From NCBI GenBank assembly GCA_910579755.1, contig CAJTVB010000029.1:1-43350 (forward strand): a DNA stretch of 43,350 bases, written 5' to 3'. Below are positions 35,011 through 43,064 of the stretch, piece after piece. Position numbers and translations under genes: made by a program. The notes under the pieces were generated by a model that made no database searches, was not told the DNA's origin, and was given only the letters and a program-made list of their open reading frames with translations. Each line of letters opens with the position of its first letter. Within the stretch, counting starts at the first letter, position 1. This DNA comes from an uncultured Acetatifactor sp. (GTDB lineage: Bacteria > Bacillota > Clostridia > Lachnospirales > Lachnospiraceae).

Positions 35011-36797
35011 TGGACGGTAAAGAAATCAAAACCATTCAAAAACTGTTTCCGGTGATCCGGACGCTGTTTTCCACGGCAGGCAGACAGTATCCATGGTTTT
35101 TTGTGATGGAGGCATTAAAGACGCTGATCCAGATTTTCCAGCCTTTTTTGGGTCTTTTTTTGACGCCTCTTTTGGTGGATGAGCTGTGCGGCGGGCGCAA
35201 TGTAAGAACGCTTGCGACATATGCCGCCGTTTTGGTTATAGGTGAGTGTGTTCTGTCGATTTTGCTGGCTCGTGTGAATACGACGCTTCAAAAGTATCAG
35301 GAGCGTTTGGATAACTATTTTGCCATGGAGATCAGCCGGCATTCCATGGGACTGGATTTTCAGCTGACAGAGGATAAAAAGGCGCTGGATCAGCTGGAAA
35401 AGGCCGTCACGGGAATGTCCTGGTATTCGGGAGGGGCATACGGAATCGGTGAACAGGTTTTTATGTTTATAGGAAATGTTTTTAAAATCGCAGGCTTTGT
35501 GACGGTTATCACTGTGCATGCGCCTGCCCTTTTGATCGTTGTATTGATTTACGTCGTAATCAGCGGGTGGATTCGGTCTAAACTCAATGAGATAGAATTG
35601 ATATCTTATGGGAACCTTTCCAAGAGCAACCGTCTGTTTGGCTATTTTGGATGGGAGGTAGTGGACTTTCGATTCGGAAAGGATATCCGTCTGTATGATG
35701 CCCGGCGGATGCTGGTGGAAAAGTGGAAGAAGTACACGGAGGAAAGCATCGGCGCCTGGAAATGGCGGGCGGACAAGGGCTACCCCTACAATCTGGCGTT
35801 GGATGGAGCGGGACTGGTCCGGTCTCTGATCACGTATTTTTACGCAGGATATCTGGTGATCCGGGAAGCCTTTTCCATCGGGATTTTCACGCAGATGATT
35901 TCCGCCGCCGGAGGACTGGACGCCACCTTAGGAGGACTGGTGTGGAATGTACAAGAGCTGATGAAGCGATGCAATTACGCCTATGAATATGTGCTTTTTA
36001 TGGAGTATCCTGAGGCTATGCCCAAGGGGACGGCACATGTGAAGCCGGGGGAGCACCGTATCGAATTCAGGAATGTGACGTTTGCTTATCCGGGAACAGA
36101 CAAGAAGGTCTTAGACGGGGTCAATATCACCGTGGAGCCGGGGGAGCATTTGTCCATTGTAGGACTGAACGGAGCAGGAAAGACTACTTTTATCAAGCTG
36201 TTATGCCGGTTGTATGATCCCACGGAGGGGGAGATCCTGGTGGACGGGCGAAACATTATGGAGTATGACTACAAGGAATATGTCGGCCAGTTTGCTCCGG
36301 TGTTTCAGGATTTTAAAATATTCGGATTTTCCATTGGGGAGAATATTGTTTTCGATAACATGGACCAGGTCAGATTGAAGGAAATCCTGAAGCTGACAGG
36401 TCTGGACGGGATGACGCAAAAGCTTCCAAAGGGCGTGGACACCCCGGTATTTAAAATGTTTGAGGAAGACGGGATAGAGCCCTCGGGAGGAGAGCAGCAG
36501 AAGATGGCCATTGCCAGGGCGCTCTATAAAAATGCGTCTGTGATTATCCTGGATGAGCCTACGGCGGCGCTGGATCCTATGGCTGAATATGAGATTTACA
36601 AGCAATTTCACAGTTTGGTGGGGGACAAAACGGCATTCTATATTTCTCATCGTTTGTCAAGCTGTCGTTTTTGTGACAAAATTGCGGTGTTTTCCGAGGG
36701 CGGCATCGCCGAGTATGGAAGCCATGAGGAGCTGGTAAATATCTCCGGCGGTATCTATGCGAAAATGTTTGAGGCCCAGGCTCAGTATTACAAATAA
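35010..36797 (+). CDS. ABC exporter half-transporter, permease fused to ATPase (subunit 2)
   Basis: Partner of the preceding exporter, 595 residues. A six-TM domain (about 20-330) precedes an ATPase domain with Walker A GLNGAGKT (385-392), Q-loop FAPVFQD, signature PSGGEQQKMAIARAL (Pro replaces the usual Leu), Walker B SVIILDEPTAALD and switch His in YISHRLSSC. Both partners have Glu after the Walker B Asp, so both sites may be active, unlike many heterodimeric exporters with one dead site. Between surface GH43 and GH10 genes its placement is odd, because xylan import needs no exporter. No small precursor-peptide gene was seen next to it. Confidence 0.92.
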   Translation: MDGKEIKTIQKLFPVIRTLFSTAGRQYPWFFVMEALKTLIQIFQPFLGLFLTPLLVDELCGGRNVRTLATYAAVLVIGECVLSILLARVNTTLQKYQERLDNYFAMEISRHSMGLDFQLTEDKKALDQLEKAVTGMSWYSGGAYGIGEQVFMFIGNVFKIAGFVTVITVHAPALLIVVLIYVVISGWIRSKLNEIELISYGNLSKSNRLFGYFGWEVVDFRFGKDIRLYDARRMLVEKWKKYTEESIGAWKWRADKGYPYNLALDGAGLVRSLITYFYAGYLVIREAFSIGIFTQMISAAGGLDATLGGLVWNVQELMKRCNYAYEYVLFMEYPEAMPKGTAHVKPGEHRIEFRNVTFAYPGTDKKVLDGVNITVEPGEHLSIVGLNGAGKTTFIKLLCRLYDPTEGEILVDGRNIMEYDYKEYVGQFAPVFQDFKIFGFSIGENIVFDNMDQVRLKEILKLTGLDGMTQKLPKGVDTPVFKMFEEDGIEPSGGEQQKMAIARALYKNASVIILDEPTAALDPMAEYEIYKQFHSLVGDKTAFYISHRLSSCRFCDKIAVFSEGGIAEYGSHEELVNISGGIYAKMFEAQAQYYK

Positions 36798-36860
36798 AGA
36801 GGACTCTGCGGAAGCCTGCAGAAGGCGCCGCCAAGTCCGGGGAAGGCAGAGGAGAGGAAC

Positions 36861-38192
36861 ATGAAGAAATGGATCTGGAAGTGGGGGGCAGTATGGGCGG
36901 GGCTTGCCATCTGCCTTGGAGCATGCGGACAGCCCAGGGAGGAAAATAACACCAACACAGGGGACAGCGTGCAGACAGAAGCAGACGGAAGAGATGATTC
37001 CGGAGCGGAAGAAGATGGGCAGGATGAGAACAGCGGGGAAGCGCCCGGACAGGAGGGGAGCCCGGCGGACCGACAGGAGAGTCCGGAGGATCAGCAGAAA
37101 AGTTTGGCGGATCAGCAGAATGAGGGCGGCACAGAAGCCACGGAACCGGAAATGGACAGGCCGGGGCTTGCGGCGTTTTATGAAAATAATTTTCCTATAG
37201 GCGTGGCATTGTCGGGGTATATATTTGAAAATATGGAAGAGTTTGAAGAGGTTATATTGAATAATTTTAACAGTATAACCTGTGAAAACGAGATGAAGCC
37301 CGATTATCTGCTGGACAAGGAAGGCAGCCAGAAGAAGCTGAAGGAAACGAATCTGCAGGCGGCGGTGCATTTTGACGCCTGCGTGCCGGCCATTGAATTT
37401 GCTCTGGAGCACAATATGAAGATTCGTTTTCATACTCTGGTATGGCACAGTCAGACGCCCAGGTGGTTCTTTACGGAGGACTATACGGAGGACGGGAAGC
37501 TGGTGGACAGACAGGTGATGCTGGGGCGGATGGAAAATTACATAGCCGATGTGCTGGGGTATTTTCAGGAATATTATCCCGGGCTGATCTATGCGGTGGA
37601 TGTGGTGAATGAGGCTTTTGACCCATGGAACGGGAACGAAAACGGCGTGCGGATGAAGGACAATCTGTGGTATGATGTGGTGGGAGAGGACTATTATTAT
37701 CAGGCGTTTGTCTTTGCCCGGAAATATGCGTCGGAGGATATGAAGCTGTTTTACAATGACTATGGATGCATGGATAAGGCGAATCTGATTCTGGAGCGTC
37801 TGGCACAGGCCAGGGAGGAAGGGCTCATCGACGGCATCGGTATGCAGTCCCACTTAAGCACCAGCGACAAGATCCAGTATAAATTCATGCTGGCGGTTAA
37901 GCAGTTTTGCGACGCAGGGTATGAGGTGCAGTCCACGGAGCTGGATATCGGCGTGAAGGACAACAGTGAATCGACGTTTTTATCCCAGGCCAGGAAATAC
38001 AAGTCGTTTTTTAAGAACATGAAGGCTCTTCAGGAGGAGGGATATCCCATCACGGGGATCACGGTATGGGGGATGAATGATGATCTGTCCTGGCGTACAG
38101 GAGAATACGGTCTGCTGTTTGACGGAGACATGAATCCCAAAAAGGCGTATCTGGGGGCTTTACTGGATCCTTCCGTGCCGGATGTGGAATAG
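36861..38192 (+). CDS. Surface lipoprotein GH10 endo-beta-1,4-xylanase
   Basis: The backbone-cutting xylanase, 443 residues. The signal peptide ends in LGAC (C22), followed by an acidic, Gln/Glu/Asp-rich linker of about 80 residues that would hold the enzyme off the membrane. The GH10 barrel (about 105-440) has SITCENEMKPDYL, RFHTLVWHSQTP, acid/base E251 in DVVNEAFDPW, nucleophile E360 in QSTELDIGV, and ITVWGMNDDLSWR near the end. All the family's key residues are there. No separate carbohydrate-binding module is present, which fits a cell-anchored enzyme acting on soluble or released xylan. GAGGAGAGGAAC precedes the ATG. It lies in the same run of genes as GH43 and GH127. Confidence 0.95.
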   Translation: MKKWIWKWGAVWAGLAICLGACGQPREENNTNTGDSVQTEADGRDDSGAEEDGQDENSGEAPGQEGSPADRQESPEDQQKSLADQQNEGGTEATEPEMDRPGLAAFYENNFPIGVALSGYIFENMEEFEEVILNNFNSITCENEMKPDYLLDKEGSQKKLKETNLQAAVHFDACVPAIEFALEHNMKIRFHTLVWHSQTPRWFFTEDYTEDGKLVDRQVMLGRMENYIADVLGYFQEYYPGLIYAVDVVNEAFDPWNGNENGVRMKDNLWYDVVGEDYYYQAFVFARKYASEDMKLFYNDYGCMDKANLILERLAQAREEGLIDGIGMQSHLSTSDKIQYKFMLAVKQFCDAGYEVQSTELDIGVKDNSESTFLSQARKYKSFFKNMKALQEEGYPITGITVWGMNDDLSWRTGEYGLLFDGDMNPKKAYLGALLDPSVPDVE

Positions 38193-38193
38193 G

Positions 38194-38222
38194 TTGAATA
38201 GGCTGATATAAGTGTCTGTAAT
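38194..38222 (+). promoter_or_regulatory. Possible promoter of the GH127 gene
   Basis: TTGAAT (38194-38199) and TGTAAT (38217-38222) are 17 bases apart in the 62-base gap between the xylanase stop and the GH127 start. Both boxes deviate slightly from consensus, so this may be a weak internal promoter or chance. Confidence 0.35.
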
Positions 38223-38254
38223 AATTTGCGGGTTTGATATTCAAAGGAGAGAGA

Positions 38255-40132
38255 ATGATCAGAGAATTAAAGGGAAAGGCTGTAAAATTGCAGGAGGGGG
38301 AGCTTCTTCGCAGGGAGGAAGCGAACCGGCAGTATTTGATGAAGCTGGAAAACAGATATTTACTGCGAAATTATATGCTGGAGGCAGGAAGAGTTTCCGG
38401 GAGAGGAATGGATTTAAACGCCATGGGAGGCTGGGAGGATCCCAGCTGTCAGCTGAGAGGGCATTTTCTGGGCCATTGGCTGTCGGCAGCCGCAATGCGG
38501 TATCAGGAATCGGGAGACCGGGAACTGAAGGCCAAGACGGAGACGATTCTGGAGGAGCTGGAACGGTGCCAGCAGGACAACGGCGGAGAGTGGGTGTGTC
38601 CCATTCCGGAAAAATATCTGTATTGGATCGGAAAAGGAAGAAATATCTGGGCGCCGCAGTACAATGTTCATAAGCTGTTTATGGGGCTGGTGGATGTATA
38701 TCGGCTGATGGATCTGGAGAACGCCCTGACCATTGCAGACAAACTGGCGGACTGGTTTTACCGGTGGAGCGGAAGCTATACCAGGGAGGAATTTGACAAT
38801 ATTCTGGATATCGAAACCGGCGGGATGCTGGAGGTGTGGGCGGATCTTTTAGAGATTACCGGCAAAGAGAAATACCGGGAGCTTTTGAGCAGGTATTACA
38901 GAGGGCGCCTGTTTGAGCCTCTGCTGGAGGGCAAGGACGTACTCACGAACATGCATGCCAATACCACCATACCGGAGATCCTGGGCTGTGCCAGAGCCTA
39001 TGAGGTGACCGGCGGGGAAAAATGGCTGGATATTGTCCGGTGTTATTGGAAATGTGCGGTGACGGACAGAGGATATTTTGCCACCGGCGGCCAGACCCAG
39101 GGGGAGGTGTGGACTCCCAGGAAAAAGCTGAAGGCCAGGCTGGGAGACAAAAACCAGGAGCACTGCACCGTATACAATATGGTCCGGCTGGCAGACTTTT
39201 TGTTCCGGCAGACCGCAGATCCTTCCTATCTGCATTATATGGAGTATAATCTGCGAAACGGCGTCATGGCCCAGACCTATTGGCAGGGGATGCCCTGGAA
39301 GGGCAGCTCCGGAAGGGGCCTGCTTACTTATTTCCTTCCCATGAAGGCGGCCAGCAGAAAAGACTGGGCAGGGGAAATGGACAGTTTCTTCTGCTGTCAC
39401 GGTACCATGGTTCAGGCCAACGCGGCCTGGAACCGCTATCTGTACTATCAGCGGGAGAGGGAAATTTATGTGGCGGCGTATGCTGATTCGGAGGCCGATT
39501 TTGAGATGGGAGATTGCAGGATCAGGCTGTCCCAGCGGCAGGATTATATGAATGGAAGCCTGATGAATTCCTCCGAAAACAATGTGCGGCAGAGCGTGAA
39601 TGCCGTGACGGCGGCCTTTGCAAATAAACCGGATTTCAGGAAATATAAATTTACCATACATCTGGAAGGGGAAGGCGGGGCGCAGTTTAAGCTGTATCTG
39701 CGCATCCCGGACTGGATTATGGATGAGGCAAAGGCTTATATCAATGGTGAACTGATAGCAAAGACAGAGCACACGGATGAGTTTCTTTCCCTGGAAAGGG
39801 AGTGGAAGGACGGCGACAGGGTGGAGCTTACGCTGCCTGTGGGACTTCAGTTTATTCCGCTTCCGGATGACCCTCAGATGGGGGCTTTCCGTTACGGCGC
39901 CGACGTTTTGGCGGGAATCACGGAGCAGGAGAGGGTTCTGAATACGGAAAGTCCGGATCCCACGGAAGAGCTTTCTCCCGATACGGAGCGCGAATGGGGA
40001 ACCTTCCGCACCTTCTACCGCACGGAAAATCAGGATCCCGGCATTTCCTTCCGCAAGCTCAATGAGATCGGCTACGAGCCCTATCAGATTTATTTTAGGG
40101 TGAGAGAGAAGAAGGACAGGGAAAAATCTTGA
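38255..40132 (+). CDS. GH127 beta-L-arabinofuranosidase (zinc-cysteine type), cytoplasmic
   Basis: A 625-residue member of the DUF1680/GH127 family, which removes beta-L-arabinofuranose with a cysteine nucleophile held by zinc, as shown for Bifidobacterium HypBA1. The four expected ligands are visible: E302 and C304 in QEHCTVYNMVRLADF, and C380-C381 in SFFCCHGTMVQANA; C380 would be the nucleophile by alignment to C417 of HypBA1. The (alpha/alpha)6 barrel occupies about 1-400 (with WAPQYNVHKLFMGLVDVY), followed by beta-sandwich domains (about 410-625). No signal peptide is present. AAAGGAGAGAG sets the ATG at 38255 rather than an in-frame ATG at 38234. Its substrate here may be a rarer arabinoxylan side chain. 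Confidence 0.92.
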   Translation: MIRELKGKAVKLQEGELLRREEANRQYLMKLENRYLLRNYMLEAGRVSGRGMDLNAMGGWEDPSCQLRGHFLGHWLSAAAMRYQESGDRELKAKTETILEELERCQQDNGGEWVCPIPEKYLYWIGKGRNIWAPQYNVHKLFMGLVDVYRLMDLENALTIADKLADWFYRWSGSYTREEFDNILDIETGGMLEVWADLLEITGKEKYRELLSRYYRGRLFEPLLEGKDVLTNMHANTTIPEILGCARAYEVTGGEKWLDIVRCYWKCAVTDRGYFATGGQTQGEVWTPRKKLKARLGDKNQEHCTVYNMVRLADFLFRQTADPSYLHYMEYNLRNGVMAQTYWQGMPWKGSSGRGLLTYFLPMKAASRKDWAGEMDSFFCCHGTMVQANAAWNRYLYYQREREIYVAAYADSEADFEMGDCRIRLSQRQDYMNGSLMNSSENNVRQSVNAVTAAFANKPDFRKYKFTIHLEGEGGAQFKLYLRIPDWIMDEAKAYINGELIAKTEHTDEFLSLEREWKDGDRVELTLPVGLQFIPLPDDPQMGAFRYGADVLAGITEQERVLNTESPDPTEELSPDTEREWGTFRTFYRTENQDPGISFRKLNEIGYEPYQIYFRVREKKDREKS

Positions 40133-40157
40133 TATTAATATTGATGTGTGGTATGAT
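40129..40157 (+). promoter_or_regulatory. Promoter of the Cys-rich small protein gene
   Basis: TTGATA (40129-40134) and TATGAT (40152-40157) are exactly 17 bases apart. The -35 box overlaps the stop codon of the GH127 gene and the -10 ends about 30 bases before the small gene's ATG. Both boxes are 5 of 6 or close to it, so the gene can be transcribed independently of the xylan operon. Confidence 0.6.
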
Positions 40158-40188
40158 TATATCAAAATAGGAAAGGAGAGAATTAAAA

Positions 40189-40518
40189 ATGGTTAAAAAG
40201 TGTATGGCAATATTGTTGGCTATAGGATTAATGTGTTTAGGCTATTCACAAAGTGTACAGGCGTGTACCAAAACACCAAACTGTTACGCAGAAGCAACAA
40301 CTGCTACATGCGGCTATGTTCGAGAAACAACGGCATATGGTCATATGGTGGAAGAACCGAATGGCTACATTTCGCAGTGTGCAGTTACTATCGTGTCAGG
40401 TCCACACACAATTAAGTGTGCAGGATGTAATGCTGTTCTTTATACAGAAAATAGGACATGCTCGGAAAAACATAGCAACGTACATTGCTTCTCCAAGTAT
40501 AATATGTGCAAGAGATAA
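40189..40518 (+). CDS. Small secreted cysteine-rich protein
   Basis: An unrecognised protein of 109 residues. A signal peptide (MVKKCMAILLAIGLMCLGYS) probably ends after SVQA at about 25. The mature part of about 84 residues has nine cysteines, including CAGC and a late cluster (RTCSEKHSNVHC, then NMC), enough for several disulfides or a metal site, with His residues nearby. GGAGAG sits nine bases before the ATG. The gene is visibly more AT-rich in its codons than its neighbours, suggesting recent acquisition or a different selective regime. It has its own promoter and a strong terminator, so it is an independent unit inserted between xylan genes. A secreted toxin, inhibitor, signalling peptide or structural peptide are all possible; nothing in the sequence picks one. 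Confidence 0.72.
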   Translation: MVKKCMAILLAIGLMCLGYSQSVQACTKTPNCYAEATTATCGYVRETTAYGHMVEEPNGYISQCAVTIVSGPHTIKCAGCNAVLYTENRTCSEKHSNVHCFSKYNMCKR

Positions 40519-40535
40519 TAAGTTGACAAAGCAGG

Positions 40536-40586
40536 AACGGCATAGGTGCTCTCAAGGGTGCTTTTGAGAGTGCTTATGCCGTTTTT
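40536..40586 (+). terminator. Strong intrinsic terminator between the Cys-rich gene and the solute-binding lipoprotein gene
   Basis: AACGGCATAGGTGCTCTCAA (40536-40555) pairs with TTGAGAGTGCTTATGCCGTT (40564-40583) over 20 positions with three G-T wobbles, around an eight-base loop, and runs into five T residues. Only 18 bases separate the T run from the next start codon, leaving no room for a promoter between them. Confidence 0.9.
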
Positions 40587-40604
40587 AATCTCGAGGAGAT
40601 AAAA

Positions 40605-42968
40605 ATGGGGAAAATGAGCAGAATGTTTGTGGTGATCTGTTGCGCCATATTTCTGGCGTTTATGACAGGAGGGTGCGGTGAGGATACGGGAAATGACGCG
40701 TCGGAAGTCGGCAGCAGTGTGTCGTCCGGGCAAAGGGATCATTATGACCTGGCGACGGAAGAGTGGAAGGCATACGGAGAAATTATTGACAGCGATGATA
40801 AATGGTCAGTGTCAGGATACTGGGATGATCTTAGCTCAGGCGTTGCGGCAACGGGAATGGGGAGAATGGACCGATACACTGCGTCAGAAGGGCAGAACTT
40901 TTATATTCTGGTAAGTGAAAAGGAGTTGGAAGGGCAGAGAAAACAATTCTATTACCTGACACAGATTGATATGCTGTCTTTGAAATCGGAGAGAATTGAA
41001 CTGGATCTTCGGGCCACAGACTCTCTGACCTCTGAAGAAGCGTCAAAGCTGGCTGTACTGGCAGATGCATTGGATCAGGGACAGGCGGAGCTTGCGGGAC
41101 TGGACGTTTCAGGGGGAAAGCTTAGTCTGTTTGTCTGCCGATGGGCAGACGGAAGGCTGGAGGAGATTTATTCCCTCCGGCTGGGGATGGACGGCAGGGT
41201 AGAAGGGATGACGGATTTGCTTCCGGGGCTTGCGCAGGCCGGAGCGCTGTCGGAGGATAGAAAGCCAACAGACCTGATCAGGGATATTGAAGGAAATTAT
41301 TTTGTCATGGGCATTTCAAAAGGGGGAGAAATCTGTGTCCTGAATGAAAAGGGGGAGTTTCTTGCGCAGATAGGGATCTCCGGGAATCAGACTGGTATAT
41401 ACTCATGTACTGGAAAGCTTTTAGACGGGAGGCCGATTTTTGAATATATAGATCCGGAAACAGAAGCTCTGACGATTTTCTGCTTTGACGGAAATGCCGA
41501 AAAAATTCTGTACCGGGGGCAGGGACCCTCTGCAACAGTCCGGTATATCAATGGCTCCGGAGATATTGTCTGGCTGGATTACAGCGGAATTCTGCGTTGG
41601 AATGCTGTGGAAGGAAGCTGTGAGCGCTTTTACCAGGATAACGGACTTAATACATTAAGCTGTGAGGCAATATTTGTGGACGACGAAGGAAATATATCCA
41701 TTGCCTGCTGTAAAGACGACGTTACAAGTATGTTTTTGTTGAGCCAGGGCGCAGAAGAGCAGACTCAGGTGAGAATTTTTCAGCTGTTGGAAGATGCGCA
41801 GATGAAGGAAATTGCCGCCCAATATTCCAGAAAGCATCCGGGAATACAGATTGTGGTGGAGACCTGTGAGCCGGGAGCTGACAAGACAATTCTCTTAAAT
41901 CGGATTATGGCGCAGGTAACTTCCGGGAGCGGGCCGGATATTCTTGTGGTGAACAGAAATCAAATGGAGATTCTTCAGGATAAGGGAGTGCTTGCAGAGC
42001 TTTCCCAGGTTCTGCCGGAAGAAATCAGGGAGCAGATTTTTGGAAGCGTACTGCGCCAGGGAACAATAAAAAACGATTTATATGGTATATCCAGGCAGGT
42101 GAGCATAAGCACTCTTCTGGTACCGCAGAAGGTGTGGAAGGGGGAAACATGGAGTTTTCGGGATGTATTGGATCTCTTGGATGAAGGAGAGCGCCGGGGT
42201 GAACCCTTAGACCGGTTTATCAGCGTGTACTCCAGTCTGACGGCGGATCAGATGTTCTTTGACCTTGCTCTGCTGGATGTGGAAGAGGGAACCTCTTCTT
42301 TTCTGGATATGGAGCAGGGGAAATGTTTTTTTGACACACAGGAGTTTATCAGACTTCTGGAAGTATGTAAAAAATATGGGGAAGCCCCTGATGCCAGGAA
42401 ATATATGACAGACGAGGAACGATTTTCTGAAGTGGAAGACGGAAGGGCGCTTAGCTATTCCGTGGGAGGCGACCTGAAGACGTTCAGTTATGCCATGGCT
42501 ATGTGCGGGGAAGATTACCAATGTGTGGGGTATCCTACAGAAGGGGCATGTGGAAGCCGCGTGACCTGCTATCAGTTTGCGGTAGTGAATGCCAATACAA
42601 AGAACTATGATGTCGCCGCTGATTTTTTGAATTTTATTTTAAGCGGGGAAATTCAGAGAGAATACGGAACCTCTACCGTGAGACGGGATATTCTGACGGA
42701 AGGAGTGGTAGAACGTCCGGGAAATTCCCCCGTATTCATGCATGGAGAGAAAAGTATAATTGAGCTGGAGGGGAAGCCGGATGGCAGCTCCTACCTTCAG
42801 GAGTATGTGGAGCTGCTCGATACGGGAGTTCCGGAGACCTGGATGATGACAGAGCTTCGTAGTATCATCATGGAGGAGGCAGCCGCTTTCTTTAATGGAG
42901 ACAAGAGTGCCAAAGACGCGGCGGCCTTGATTCAAAATAAGGTTCAGCTGTATCTGGATGAGAGGTAG
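40605..42968 (+). CDS. Large lipoprotein: N-terminal propeller-like region plus solute-binding domain
   Basis: A 787-residue extracellular protein. The signal peptide ends in MTGGC (C24), a passable lipobox. Residues about 60-375 carry repeated short-strand units (such as LIRDIEGNYFVMGISKGGEI and CEAIFVDDEGNISIACCKDD) resembling a beta-propeller. Residues about 380-787 match family 1 solute-binding proteins: MKEIAAQYSRKHPGIQIVVE, VTSGSGPDILVVNRNQ, GVLAELSQVL, and near the end YDVAADFLNFILSGEIQREY. GAGGAG with six-base spacing sets the start. No permease genes follow, so this is an orphan binding protein or a sensor. The terminator directly upstream means its message depends on read-through or attenuation. 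Confidence 0.82.
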   Translation: MGKMSRMFVVICCAIFLAFMTGGCGEDTGNDASEVGSSVSSGQRDHYDLATEEWKAYGEIIDSDDKWSVSGYWDDLSSGVAATGMGRMDRYTASEGQNFYILVSEKELEGQRKQFYYLTQIDMLSLKSERIELDLRATDSLTSEEASKLAVLADALDQGQAELAGLDVSGGKLSLFVCRWADGRLEEIYSLRLGMDGRVEGMTDLLPGLAQAGALSEDRKPTDLIRDIEGNYFVMGISKGGEICVLNEKGEFLAQIGISGNQTGIYSCTGKLLDGRPIFEYIDPETEALTIFCFDGNAEKILYRGQGPSATVRYINGSGDIVWLDYSGILRWNAVEGSCERFYQDNGLNTLSCEAIFVDDEGNISIACCKDDVTSMFLLSQGAEEQTQVRIFQLLEDAQMKEIAAQYSRKHPGIQIVVETCEPGADKTILLNRIMAQVTSGSGPDILVVNRNQMEILQDKGVLAELSQVLPEEIREQIFGSVLRQGTIKNDLYGISRQVSISTLLVPQKVWKGETWSFRDVLDLLDEGERRGEPLDRFISVYSSLTADQMFFDLALLDVEEGTSSFLDMEQGKCFFDTQEFIRLLEVCKKYGEAPDARKYMTDEERFSEVEDGRALSYSVGGDLKTFSYAMAMCGEDYQCVGYPTEGACGSRVTCYQFAVVNANTKNYDVAADFLNFILSGEIQREYGTSTVRRDILTEGVVERPGNSPVFMHGEKSIIELEGKPDGSSYLQEYVELLDTGVPETWMMTELRSIIMEEAAAFFNGDKSAKDAAALIQNKVQLYLDER

Positions 42969-42993
42969 TATCCGAAAAATCCAGGATAGAAAG

Positions 42994-43064
42994 AGAATGA
43001 GACAGTTCCGCGGAAATCCAAGGACTTGAAAAAGCCCGGAATTCTGTGGACTGTCTCATTCTTT
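42994..43064 (+). terminator. Terminator after the last lipoprotein gene
   Basis: AGAATGAGACAGT (42994-43006) pairs perfectly with ACTGTCTCATTCT (43050-43062), and a short T run follows. The 43-base apex contains further partial pairing. The minus-strand flank is also T-rich (TCTTTCTATCC), so it may act in both directions. Confidence 0.75.

Noticed and set aside
40523..40528. Perfect TTGACA that could be a -35 box for the lipoprotein gene at 40605
   Set aside because: At 16-18 bases spacing there is only GTGCTC or similar, no -10 element, and transcripts from it would run straight into the terminator at 40536-40586.
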